A DNA stretch of 25,452 nt from an uncultured Bacilli bacterium (GTDB lineage: Bacteria; Bacillota_I; Bacilli_A; RF39; UBA660), in the NCBI GenBank assembly GCA_948497845.1, contig CAOOMX010000015.1:1-25452 (forward strand), written 5' to 3'. The notes under the pieces were generated by a model. The model saw only the letters and a list, made by a program, of their open reading frames with translations, did no database searches and was not told the origin of the DNA. Below, one piece after another: positions 7,131-14,522 of the stretch (positions are counted from its first letter, which is position 1; each line of letters begins with the position of its first letter). The position numbers and the translations under genes were made by a program.

Positions 7131-7979
7131 TTGGTTATGGAAAAACTAAAATTATTTCGACCATTGTATGATGATTTGCTTTTTAAAGAAGGTTTATCAA
7201 GAGATGAAAATCGCCTTTTTTTAGAATATTTTTTGGAAACGATGTTGGATTTACCTAAAGGATCCACGCATAAGAAATTAGTTGTACATTATGAATGTCC
7301 TATTCTTAAGAAAAATTATTTTGATAAAGGGATTCGTGCTGATATGTTAGTTGACTATTTAGATTATACTATCGATTTGGAATGTTATACTTTTTTTTAT
7401 GAAGAAGCAAAAGAGAAAACTATGTGTTATGCGCATCGTTTAGCATCTTTATTTAAAATTGGAGATTCTTACTGCAGAGGGAAGAAAATAATCCAAATTG
7501 TTATTATTCAAAATATGCAAATAGCTTTTAATAAAGGAATTATTAATGAATATTTAATTACTAATACGAAGGATTCTAAAGATACTTTATGTAAGGATAG
7601 TTTTAAGCTATACTATTTTTTATTAAATCAGCTTGACAACGCTCAGACGTATAATTATAATGAAGATGTAAAGATACGCTGGTTAAAATTTATCGCAGCA
7701 AAAACAGAGGAAGAAAGAAAAACAATTGCGAAAGGAGATGCTTTATTAATGGAATTCGATAAAAATTTAAATGAATATATGATGGATGCAAAATCTAAAC
7801 AGTATTTTCAAGAATGGGACTTACAAATTTATCAACACCAAGCCGAACGTAGAGGTATTGAAAAAGGCCAAAAAAGAATTGCCAAAAATTTGTTAGACAA
7901 GGGCTTGGATTTGTCTTTTGTTCAAGAAACGACTGGGCTTAGTAAAAAAGAACTTATTCAACTACAGCAAGAGTATTAA
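7131..7979 (+). CDS. Rpn-family PD-(D/E)XK nuclease-like protein (putative transposase family)
   Basis: Resembles the Rpn/YhgA-type family of recombination-promoting nucleases: N-terminal FRPLYDDLLFK, then RLFLEYFLETMLDLP, then IRADMLVDYLDYTIDLECY, and the typical C-terminal Arg/Gly/Lys region with GLSKKEL. These proteins cut DNA or are annotated as transposases, and are often multicopy. The acidic residues of the fold are visible (Asp codon at 7341, Glu codon at 7380). The position after Glu that is normally Gln or Lys (ExQ) reads Glu-Cys-Tyr, so the active site is atypical. The ribosome-binding site AAGAAGG (7116-7122) best fits a TTG start at 7131; an ATG follows at 7137. It stands alone on the plus strand between minus-strand housekeeping units, which suits an accessory gene. 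No terminal repeats were found. Confidence 0.72.
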   Translation: MVMEKLKLFRPLYDDLLFKEGLSRDENRLFLEYFLETMLDLPKGSTHKKLVVHYECPILKKNYFDKGIRADMLVDYLDYTIDLECYTFFYEEAKEKTMCYAHRLASLFKIGDSYCRGKKIIQIVIIQNMQIAFNKGIINEYLITNTKDSKDTLCKDSFKLYYFLLNQLDNAQTYNYNEDVKIRWLKFIAAKTEEERKTIAKGDALLMEFDKNLNEYMMDAKSKQYFQEWDLQIYQHQAERRGIEKGQKRIAKNLLDKGLDLSFVQETTGLSKKELIQLQQEY

Positions 7980-8010
7980 TATATTCTTTTTTTATTTATT
8001 ACAATTTCCT

Positions 8011-8041
8011 ATAAAAAAGAAAATGAAAGCCTTTCATTTTC
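8011..8041 (-). terminator. rho-independent terminator of thrS
   Basis: Perfect 10-bp stem GAAAATGAAA / TTTCATTTTC (8019-8028, 8032-8041) with a 3-nt loop. On the minus strand it is followed by TTTTTTAT. It lies 45 nt after the thrS stop and may also slow plus-strand transcripts from the Rpn-like gene. Confidence 0.85.
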
Positions 8042-8085
8042 TAGGTTCTATTTTGGCTAGTTGTTCAAAAGTTGTTATACATGGG

Positions 8086-9837
8086 TTATTTTCTTGTTTT
8101 TCTTAAATCTTCGACTAGTTTAATAAATTCATCTTTAGCTACTGTAATTGTTTCTTCACTACCATAGTTTCGATAACTTATCATATCGCTATCTACCTCT
8201 TTTTGCCCAATAATTACTGATATTGGATTTTTATTGATAACACTTTCTCTCATACGATAACCTAATTTTTCTTCACGAGCATCTAAATTAACACGGAAAT
8301 CTAAATCTCTTAATGCTTCATATAACTTTTTAGCATATTCTAAATGATACTCATTGTTTACAGGAACAATGTTTACTTGTATAGGACTTAGCCATAATGG
8401 TAGAGCTCCTTTAGTTTCTTCTAAATAATAAGCAATAAAACGATCTATGCTTCCAAAAACTGCTCTATGTAAAACAACTGGTGTCTTTTTACTTCCATCT
8501 TTATCTATGTAATTTAAGTCAAACTTCATTGGTAAACAAAAGTCTAATTGACATGTTGATAATGTATATTCATTTCCTACAGCAGGGCGAACTTGAACAT
8601 CTAATTTTGGACCATAAAACGCTGCTTCCCCAATTTTTTCAATATAGTCAATGCCAATATCATCTAAAACTTTACGTAAACGATCCTCCGCATTATTCCA
8701 CATTTCATCATCTGGGTAATATTTTACTTTATCTTCTGGATCTCTTAATGATAATTCAAAACGATAATCATTGATATTTAATTCTTTGTATACATCTAAT
8801 ATTAAATCTACTACACTTTTAAATTCACTTTCAATTTGTTCTGGTGTTACAAAAAGATGGGCATCATTTTGGCAGAATGTACGAACACGTTCAATTCCTT
8901 TTAAAGCTCCACTTGCTTCAAAACGGCAGTCACGAGCTATTTCTCCAATACGAAGCGGTAAATCTCTATAAGAATGAATAGCATTAGCATAAATCATCAT
9001 GTGATGTGGGCAGTTCATAGGGCGTAAGACAAATTCTTCGCCTTCAACTTCCATCTTAGGAAACATATTTTCTTGATAATGATCCCAATGTCCACTTGTT
9101 TTGTATAATTCTACATTTCCAAGCGGTGGTGTTAAGACATGTTTGTATCCTAACTTTCTTTCTTTTCCCTTAATATAATTTTCTAGTTCTTCCCAAATAA
9201 TATATCCATTTGGTAAATACATAGGAAGACCTTTTCCTACTAAGTCTGAAGTCATAAAAATATTTAATTCTTTTCCTAATTTTCTGTGATCGCGAAGTTT
9301 AGCTTCTTCTAACATTTTTAAATGGCTTTCTAATTCTTCTGGCGCATCAAAACAAATTCCATAAATTCTTTGCAACATATGGTTTTTAGCATCGCCTTTC
9401 CAGTAGGCACCACTTACCTTTAATAATTTGAAATTCTTTAATACTTTAACACTTTCAACATGTGGTCCACGACATAAATCCGTAAAGTCTCCTTGCGTAT
9501 AACAAGAAATTATGGTATCATCACTCATTCTATTAATTAAATCTATTTTATATGGGTCATCCCCAAATTTATTTAACGCTTCTTCTCGTGATAATTCCTC
9601 TCTATATATTCTTTTACCATCTTTAGCTAATGCTTTCATTTCATGCTCAATTGCAGGTAAATCTTCTTCTGTTAAAGTCTTATCGCCAAGATCTATATCA
9701 TAATAAAAGCCTTCTTCAATAACTGGACCTACCCAAAACTTAGCTTCTGGATATAGATGCTTTACTGCTTGTGCTAGCAAGTGAGCACAACTGTGATTCA
9801 TTACACTTAATTTTTCATTTTCTTTAATATTTATCAT
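8086..9837 (-). CDS. thrS: threonyl-tRNA synthetase lacking the TGS domain
   Basis: Class II synthetase that charges tRNA-Thr. The protein begins directly with the editing domain: HSCAHLLAQAVKHLYP carries the HxxxH pair, and the later Cys-containing CRGPHVES block belongs to the same domain. The catalytic core shows RPMNCPHHMMIY (zinc Cys), FEASGALKGIERVRTFCQND (written as FEASGALKG then ERVRTFCQND) and motif 3 VLHRAVFGSIDRFI. The C-terminal anticodon-binding domain follows. At 583 residues it is about 60 shorter than Bacillus ThrRS because the N-terminal TGS domain is absent, as in several Mollicutes. AGGAGG precedes the ATG at 9837. A T-box leader controls it. Confidence 0.97.
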   Translation of the reverse strand: MINIKENEKLSVMNHSCAHLLAQAVKHLYPEAKFWVGPVIEEGFYYDIDLGDKTLTEEDLPAIEHEMKALAKDGKRIYREELSREEALNKFGDDPYKIDLINRMSDDTIISCYTQGDFTDLCRGPHVESVKVLKNFKLLKVSGAYWKGDAKNHMLQRIYGICFDAPEELESHLKMLEEAKLRDHRKLGKELNIFMTSDLVGKGLPMYLPNGYIIWEELENYIKGKERKLGYKHVLTPPLGNVELYKTSGHWDHYQENMFPKMEVEGEEFVLRPMNCPHHMMIYANAIHSYRDLPLRIGEIARDCRFEASGALKGIERVRTFCQNDAHLFVTPEQIESEFKSVVDLILDVYKELNINDYRFELSLRDPEDKVKYYPDDEMWNNAEDRLRKVLDDIGIDYIEKIGEAAFYGPKLDVQVRPAVGNEYTLSTCQLDFCLPMKFDLNYIDKDGSKKTPVVLHRAVFGSIDRFIAYYLEETKGALPLWLSPIQVNIVPVNNEYHLEYAKKLYEALRDLDFRVNLDAREEKLGYRMRESVINKNPISVIIGQKEVDSDMISYRNYGSEETITVAKDEFIKLVEDLRKTRK

Positions 9838-9847
9838 TTTTCTCTCC

Positions 9848-10054
9848 TCCTAAAATAAAAAAAGATGGCATCCTAGGAGTGCTATTGCACGGTACCATCC
9901 TTTCTTTAACTTACTTTTGATAACGGTTTTTAAACCGGGATTTATTAATCCTCTTAGAAAGTAGTAACTTTTAAATCTTTTTACTTACCTCTCACCAATG
10001 GTAAATTCTCTTTATAAAAGTTTTTAAAAATCGTGTCTTTCTTCATTGATTTCA
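9848..10054 (-). promoter_or_regulatory. threonine T-box riboswitch upstream of thrS
   Basis: The minus-strand leader contains the T-box core AAGGATGGTACCGTGC (around 9887-9902), the conserved antiterminator sequence that pairs with the tRNA acceptor end. The competing terminator spans about 9865-9900 (GATGG / CCATC outer stem, inner GTGC / GCAC) and is followed by TTTTTTTATTTT. In Stem I, TTTACCATTGGTGAGAGG places a candidate specifier codon ACC (Thr) at 10002-10000, agreeing with the gene product. Uncharged tRNA-Thr should stabilise the antiterminator and switch thrS on. Confidence 0.93.
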
Positions 10055-10060
10055 TTATCC

Positions 10061-10089
10061 ATTCTATCATAGATTTAGAACTATTTCAA
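10061..10089 (-). promoter_or_regulatory. sigma-A promoter of the thrS T-box transcript
   Basis: TTGAAA (10089-10084), a 17-nt spacer and TAGAAT (10066-10061) on the minus strand, placing the start near 10054 at the beginning of the T-box. The -35 box lies inside the 3' end of the hydrolase gene. Confidence 0.7.
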
Positions 10090-10947
10090 ATAAAACTTGA
10101 TAATATCTACATATACCCTTTCTTTATCATATTCATTTAATATTTCATGTTTCATGTTTGGATATACAATATTCTCTATCGTAGTATAACCTATTTTTTG
10201 TAAAGTATTTATCGTATCTGTTAAGCCTTTTGCTCCTCCAGTAACAGGATCAAGAGCCCCTGATACACACAATATAGCTAAATCTTTGTTGTTTCGTTGA
10301 AAGCTTTTTATATTATGCATCTCTTTATTGGCTGTGAATATTGTCATTAATGCTTGATTGCGGTACCTATAATTACATAATGGATCATTTCGATAATTTT
10401 CCATTATACTAGGATTACTACATACCCAATCATCCGTATTAAATCCTGCAAAATCATGTAAAGTATCACTAAATCCGCCTTTACCTTTTAACTTAATTGT
10501 CATCTTTCCTACCATTATACCCATACCCACATTATCATTATAATTAGGAGGTCCACTTAATACTAATTTTTTAATTTCCATGTCATATTTTTGTAAATAT
10601 AATCTAGCTATCATCGTACCAAAAGAGTGCCCAAACATGTAAATGTCTTTTTGAGGATACTTCTCTTTTATAAAATCAGTTATTTTCTTTTGATCTTCTA
10701 CTAGTTCATTAAAGTTTTCCATATACCCAAGTGGATAATTGTCATTAATTGATTTTCCATGTCCTCTATTATCTGCTATAACAACTGTAAAGCCATTAGA
10801 GTTTAGCCAACGGATAAATTCATAATAACGCTCTTTATGTTCTTTGGCACCATGTATCATTTGAATGATAGCTTTGGGATTTTCTACTTCAAATAAAGCT
10901 AAAGATAAATATAATAAGTCATTTGATTTGATTGCTACTTCCTTCAT
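10081..10947 (-). CDS. alpha/beta hydrolase, lysophospholipase/monoacylglycerol lipase-like
   Basis: Serine hydrolase of the alpha/beta fold, 288 residues, with no signal peptide and probably cytoplasmic. The nucleophile elbow is GHSFGT with Ser108. The oxyanion-region HG at residues 32-33, the DNRGHGKS block (59-66), a later acid residue (GALDPVTGG) and the catalytic His in NMKHEILNE complete the pattern seen in monoacylglycerol lipase-like enzymes. The true substrate is unknown. Its ATG overlaps the stop of the HerA-like gene by 4 nt (ATGA), so the two are translationally coupled. That pairing is unusual and makes a simple lipid-catabolism role less certain. Confidence 0.85.
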   Translation of the reverse strand: MKEVAIKSNDLLYLSLALFEVENPKAIIQMIHGAKEHKERYYEFIRWLNSNGFTVVIADNRGHGKSINDNYPLGYMENFNELVEDQKKITDFIKEKYPQKDIYMFGHSFGTMIARLYLQKYDMEIKKLVLSGPPNYNDNVGMGIMVGKMTIKLKGKGGFSDTLHDFAGFNTDDWVCSNPSIMENYRNDPLCNYRYRNQALMTIFTANKEMHNIKSFQRNNKDLAILCVSGALDPVTGGAKGLTDTINTLQKIGYTTIENIVYPNMKHEILNEYDKERVYVDIIKFYLK

Positions 10948-12704
10948 TTTTCCTCTCCTTCATACCATAGATTTGTTATATCAAGACTTGTACTTTCTGG
11001 AGTTGGGTCTGGTAATTCTAATTTTACTAAAATAGGCAATTTTATCCCTACACCAAAAATGAATGCTGAACCTGGATTCACTGTTTTTAACTTCTCAATC
11101 GTTTCTTCTGTTACATTTGCACTAATACTACGTATTATTTCTAAATCTTTTGGATGAAAGATACGAAAGACTAAAAAATTAGAACATTGACTTAAAGCTG
11201 TGGTCGATAATTCACTTGGTCGTTGGGTTATAAAAGTTAATAAAGTTCCATACTTTCTTCCTTCTTTAGTAATTCGATCAAAGATATTATAGCCAATGAT
11301 TTGGGTATCTGTGTCGTTTTGAACATATCTATGGGCTTCTTCTAAAAGAATATTAATTGAATAACTTCCTCTTGGTTTTAATGACGTTGTAAACTGGAAG
11401 AAAAGTTTAGCATATAATTTTGTCAATATTTTAGCAAAGGCATCATCTACATCACTTAGATTGATATTAATTAATTGAACTTTTCCTTCTTCTTTTTCAA
11501 ACATATTTCTTACAAATGTATCTTTCATATAATATGTATCTACATTAAATATATCTTTGTAATTTCCATTAATTATATTCATTAATCTGGCTTTTAAAAA
11601 GATATTCTTATCATGTGTTTCACTACTATTCATAGCCCCTTCACTTATAAGAGCAAATTCAAGAGCATAGTATAAATCTTCTAGAGAATAAGCAATATTT
11701 TCTATAAATGGAATGTCCTCTATTTTTAAACGCGTATATTCTTTTAAAAATTCCATTACTTCAGTAATAGCACTTATTTTACCAGATTCATCAATGCGTA
11801 GACATTGTCTTATAGTCCTATAATATCCTGGTTGACTAATAATGGTATCTAAATTAATCTCATCTGTATAATAACTGTTTAATATGGCCATAAATTGGTC
11901 TCTTATTTGGGCAGGCCTATTTCCACTTGATAAAATATCTAGTAAACATTTAGCAATAATGTCATTTTTGTATTCTTTGGCAATCCTATTTTCACTTTTA
12001 AAAATACGTACTAGTTTTAAGGCTTTTTCTAGAATAGAAATAGATCCTGCATCTTTAATCGCTAGAAGGATGGCTAAATCATCGGCTTCTAAAAAATAGG
12101 CAGGAAATTTTAAAAGATATTCATCTTGTTGTTCTATTTTAGAAGTATACTTTTTAATATGTATTTGGTTTTGCTTATCTATTTTATTAAAAGCATTTAT
12201 ATATTCTCCGTATGCATCAAATAAGACAAGATGTGCATGAAGAGGTATTTTTGGCCCTGTAAATAAATTTTGAATTATTCTTGCTACACCACATGATTTT
12301 CCAGCTCCTGTATTTCCTATAATAGCATTATGATTGGCAAAAAAATCATTCAATGGAACAGATACATTAAAGTTATCATATATGGCTGACTTTCCTAATA
12401 ATAAATAGCCTTTTTTTATCTCATTTGATCCAATAATAAGTTCTAATTCATCTTTATTTATAATGCGAATTTGACCATTTCCACTTGGCTTTCTTACTAC
12501 CCCTGAGGAAAATGAATGATTTATTATTTCTCCCACTAAAAGGATCTTGATTATTTCTTCATCAATAAAGGTTATTTCTCCTACTACTAAACGAGTCTCT
12601 TCTTCAAAAATTACATGACATCCCATTAACGTGGTATCTGTTTTATGCGTTTCATTTTTTATATAAATATTATTTTTTTCTATTCTAATTATTTTACCAA
12701 ACAC
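10944..12704 (-). CDS. HerA-like ATPase (HAS-barrel plus DUF87 FtsK/HerA motor)
   Basis: Predicted hexameric DNA-translocating ATPase. An N-terminal beta-rich HAS-barrel-like region is followed by the Walker A GNTGAGKS (residues 130-137 from the start chosen here). The Walker B-type ILLEEAHRYV comes later, then FITQRPSELSTTALSQCSNF, all characteristic of HerA relatives. The C-terminus (PGSAFIFGVG, then PILVKLELPDP) is also typical. The open frame begins at an ATG at 12740, but that ATG sits in the stem of the preceding gene's terminator. AAGAAGG at 12718-12712 is spaced 8 nt from the GTG at 12704, which I choose as start (586 residues). HerA normally partners NurA or SIR2-type effectors; here the coupled partner is an alpha/beta hydrolase. 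Role in end resection or defence is inference. Confidence 0.85.
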   Translation of the reverse strand: MFGKIIRIEKNNIYIKNETHKTDTTLMGCHVIFEEETRLVVGEITFIDEEIIKILLVGEIINHSFSSGVVRKPSGNGQIRIINKDELELIIGSNEIKKGYLLLGKSAIYDNFNVSVPLNDFFANHNAIIGNTGAGKSCGVARIIQNLFTGPKIPLHAHLVLFDAYGEYINAFNKIDKQNQIHIKKYTSKIEQQDEYLLKFPAYFLEADDLAILLAIKDAGSISILEKALKLVRIFKSENRIAKEYKNDIIAKCLLDILSSGNRPAQIRDQFMAILNSYYTDEINLDTIISQPGYYRTIRQCLRIDESGKISAITEVMEFLKEYTRLKIEDIPFIENIAYSLEDLYYALEFALISEGAMNSSETHDKNIFLKARLMNIINGNYKDIFNVDTYYMKDTFVRNMFEKEEGKVQLININLSDVDDAFAKILTKLYAKLFFQFTTSLKPRGSYSINILLEEAHRYVQNDTDTQIIGYNIFDRITKEGRKYGTLLTFITQRPSELSTTALSQCSNFLVFRIFHPKDLEIIRSISANVTEETIEKLKTVNPGSAFIFGVGIKLPILVKLELPDPTPESTSLDITNLWYEGEEK

Positions 12705-12728
12705 TTTAAGCACCTTCTTATTATATAA

Positions 12729-12765
12729 AAAGAATACCATAATTCTTTAAAAAATGATATTCTTT
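12729..12765 (-). terminator. terminator between the secreted-protein gene and the HerA-like gene
   Basis: A 12-bp stem (12729-12740 with 12754-12765, one wobble) begins 1 nt after the stop of the secreted-protein gene. The minus-strand 3' side continues as CTTTTTATATAAT. It also has a T run on the plus strand, so it may act in both directions. Confidence 0.7.
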
Positions 12766-12766
12766 T

Positions 12767-14101
12767 TTATATTCTAATACGATATGGATTCGTTAATGTT
12801 CCAGATCCACTTGCATAATTCACATCTTTGTTAAGAGAAAAAGTTGGTCTAAGAGCTAATGTTTGGTTCCCAGCCAAATTTGATGATCCAGCAGCAATAG
12901 TTTCTGTAGTAACAACACCATTACTTTTTATAAAAAAGGCAACATGTGAAATATCATATACAGCTGCAAGAGTATTTGACAAGCGCGTCATGGATGCAAT
13001 TGGAGCATAAGCAAGCGCTGATGCATTAATACGAGATATTGTCCATTCATTTACACCCATATGCATCCAATTATCATTTTTAGCTACGCGATAATCTGTT
13101 GTTGTAGTATCTTCCCCTTTGTATGTCCAATATGTTGGTGATGCTGCATAATAGTATTCATTTAAATACATTAAACCTACTTTTGCATTAAAGGTGTCTT
13201 CTACTTTTTTATTTCCAAGCTCATAATTAAATACATTTTGAGCATTCGTTTTTGTTGCAGTCGTCTTATTTAAACCTCCGATATGCCAAGTTGTTGTTGC
13301 TATTTTTTCTGCCCACTCATCTTTCATAATCGTTAAATAACTTGTATTTAAAGCATTGTTTAATTCGCTATTTTTCCATATTTTCGTTTTTTCGCTAGAT
13401 GGTATCCAGTCATAAGTTGATATATTTGTTTTATTCCCTTTATAATCTGTACTAAATGTTGTTGGATTAATATCTCCTTTTGTTTCCAATCCTATTTGCT
13501 CTGTTGATATATAATCATATTTAATTAATTTTACTTTTGAATCAAACACGCCGATGATTCGATATAAGTTGTCATTAGGACATGGACTTTCAGTTGAGCC
13601 AAAACAGACATAGTTATTTGGATTTGCTCCAGCATAACGGTATGAGGCATCATTTGCACCATTTTCTAAAGAAGAATCATGATATAGTAATGTTGTGTCA
13701 TTTTGGTAGTTTTTTGCAATTTTACAAGCTAGGGTTTCTTCTTTACATCTTTCATGGTATATCCTATTATCGATGTCAAAATATACATAACATTTATCAC
13801 TCGTTGTAGTTGCAAGTTCTACTGCTTTTTTGTCATTATTCCATGTAAGTGTTCCACCATTTTCGCATCTACTTAAGTCCTCATTAAATATATAATCATC
13901 AGTAGGCCATGATGCGCTACCATTCATTTCATAAACACCACTGTTTTCTTCCGTTTCCAACATCATACTAATTGTATTTTCTATTCTTTTTTCTTTTTGG
14001 TTCGTATGACTTTGCATCACTGTACTTTGTCCTGGATAACTTAATAGTATTGCCATTATGCTCATTCCTATTATTAGAATTAGAAAGATGCTTTTTTTCA
14101 T
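12767..14101 (-). CDS. secreted or anchored surface protein, DUF6273-like
   Basis: 444 residues with a lysine-led hydrophobic N-terminus (KKSIFLILIIGMSIMAILL) acting as signal peptide or anchor. The exported part is rich in Asn, Thr and Tyr, with several Cys residues in the first half (RCENGGTL, KCYVYF, RCKEETLACK, VCFGSTESPCP). The central NLYRIIGVFDSKVKLIKYDY and the C-terminal LALRPTFSLNKDV with GTLTNPYRI resemble surface proteins of gut Firmicutes annotated as DUF6273. The family assignment is from memory and its function is unknown. It has its own strong promoter, divergent from and overlapping that of the small XRE regulator, and its own terminator, so it is a single-gene unit probably under that regulator's control. 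Confidence 0.75.
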   Translation of the reverse strand: MKKSIFLILIIGMSIMAILLSYPGQSTVMQSHTNQKEKRIENTISMMLETEENSGVYEMNGSASWPTDDYIFNEDLSRCENGGTLTWNNDKKAVELATTTSDKCYVYFDIDNRIYHERCKEETLACKIAKNYQNDTTLLYHDSSLENGANDASYRYAGANPNNYVCFGSTESPCPNDNLYRIIGVFDSKVKLIKYDYISTEQIGLETKGDINPTTFSTDYKGNKTNISTYDWIPSSEKTKIWKNSELNNALNTSYLTIMKDEWAEKIATTTWHIGGLNKTTATKTNAQNVFNYELGNKKVEDTFNAKVGLMYLNEYYYAASPTYWTYKGEDTTTTDYRVAKNDNWMHMGVNEWTISRINASALAYAPIASMTRLSNTLAAVYDISHVAFFIKSNGVVTTETIAAGSSNLAGNQTLALRPTFSLNKDVNYASGSGTLTNPYRIRI

Positions 14102-14140
14102 TTACCTCACTCCTCTAGGCCACAATATGTGTGTTTTATT

Positions 14141-14169
14141 ATGACAAATATACCAACATTTTGTATGCT
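14141..14169 (+). promoter_or_regulatory. candidate promoter of the XRE regulator gene
   Basis: ATGACA (14141-14146), 17 nt, then TATGCT (14164-14169) on the plus strand. It occupies the same DNA as the opposing promoter, so RNA polymerase could probably use only one at a time. The leader would be only about 14 nt, which weakens the call. Confidence 0.4.
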
Positions 14170-14175
14170 TGTCAA
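14147..14175 (-). promoter_or_regulatory. sigma-A promoter of the secreted-protein gene
   Basis: Perfect TTGACA (14175-14170), 17 nt, then TATATT (14152-14147) on the minus strand. It overlaps almost completely with a promoter for the divergent XRE gene. Confidence 0.75.
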
Positions 14176-14189
14176 GAGGTGACCAAAAG

Positions 14190-14405
14190 ATGAAAATAAC
14201 AGCTAATGACTATAAAGCTAATGAAATTATAAAAATAATTCGTGAATGGACTGGGAAAACACAAACTGAGTTCGGCCGTGCCATTCATCGAAGTAAAAGT
14301 GCTATTCAATTTTATGAATATGGCCAAAGAAATTATGATGTGGAATTATTACTCCAAATTGCTAAAGCTGAAAATTTAATTATTACCATTGAAAAAAAGA
14401 ATTAA
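14190..14405 (+). CDS. small XRE-family HTH transcriptional regulator
   Basis: 71-residue DNA-binding protein consisting of little more than one Cro/C1-type helix-turn-helix. The HTH reads IIREWTGKTQTEFGRAIHRS, followed by SKSAIQFYEYGQRNYDVELL, the usual XRE pattern in which the second helix begins QTEFG and the third carries SKSAIQ. The frame is open upstream from a TTG at 14169, but AGAGGTGA (14175-14182) is spaced 7 nt from the ATG at 14190. It is divergent from the secreted-protein gene and shares its promoter region, so regulation of that gene and of itself is likely but inferred. It ends in a strong terminator and is monocistronic. Confidence 0.85.
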   Translation: MKITANDYKANEIIKIIREWTGKTQTEFGRAIHRSKSAIQFYEYGQRNYDVELLLQIAKAENLIITIEKKN

Positions 14406-14415
14406 GTTGTTTCAT

Positions 14416-14437
14416 ACGCCTTTTCTGGCGTTTTTTT
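14416..14437 (+). terminator. rho-independent terminator of the XRE gene
   Basis: ACGCC / GGCGT stem with a TTTTCT loop, followed by seven T residues. Confidence 0.9.
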
Positions 14438-14463
14438 CTACCCTTTTTTGGCAAAAAATGGGA

Positions 14464-14492
14464 TTGCATATCTACTATGAATATTTTATAAT
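14464..14492 (+). promoter_or_regulatory. sigma-A promoter of the Y-family polymerase operon
   Basis: TTGCAT (14464-14469), 17 nt, then a perfect TATAAT (14487-14492). The start would fall near 14499, at the first base of a LexA-like box. Confidence 0.75.
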
Positions 14493-14498
14493 TTAATC

Positions 14499-14512
14499 AG
14501 AACGAATGTTTG
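14499..14512 (+). promoter_or_regulatory. candidate LexA/DinR SOS box
   Basis: AGAACGAATGTTTG matches the Firmicutes SOS box CGAAC-N4-GTTCG at 8 of 10 defined positions. It lies directly downstream of the -10 box at the expected start site, a good place for repression. The gene it controls is an error-prone polymerase, a classic SOS target. Confidence 0.7.
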
Positions 14513-14522
14513 GAGGAAAATT

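Noticed and set aside
6986..7267. Minus-strand open frame of 93 codons over the infC promoter and Rpn start
   Set aside because: Low-complexity Phe/Ser/Lys-rich translation overlapping a promoter and a better-supported plus-strand gene.
7918..8106. Plus-strand open frame after the Rpn-like gene
   Set aside because: Overlaps the Rpn-like gene in another frame and spans the thrS terminator; no ribosome-binding site.
8481..9703. Three plus-strand open frames inside thrS
   Set aside because: Antisense shadows of a conserved synthetase with no start signals.
12767..14101. Surface protein as a type IV pilin
   Set aside because: The N-terminus lacks the prepilin G-F-x4-E cleavage motif and no pilus assembly genes are near.
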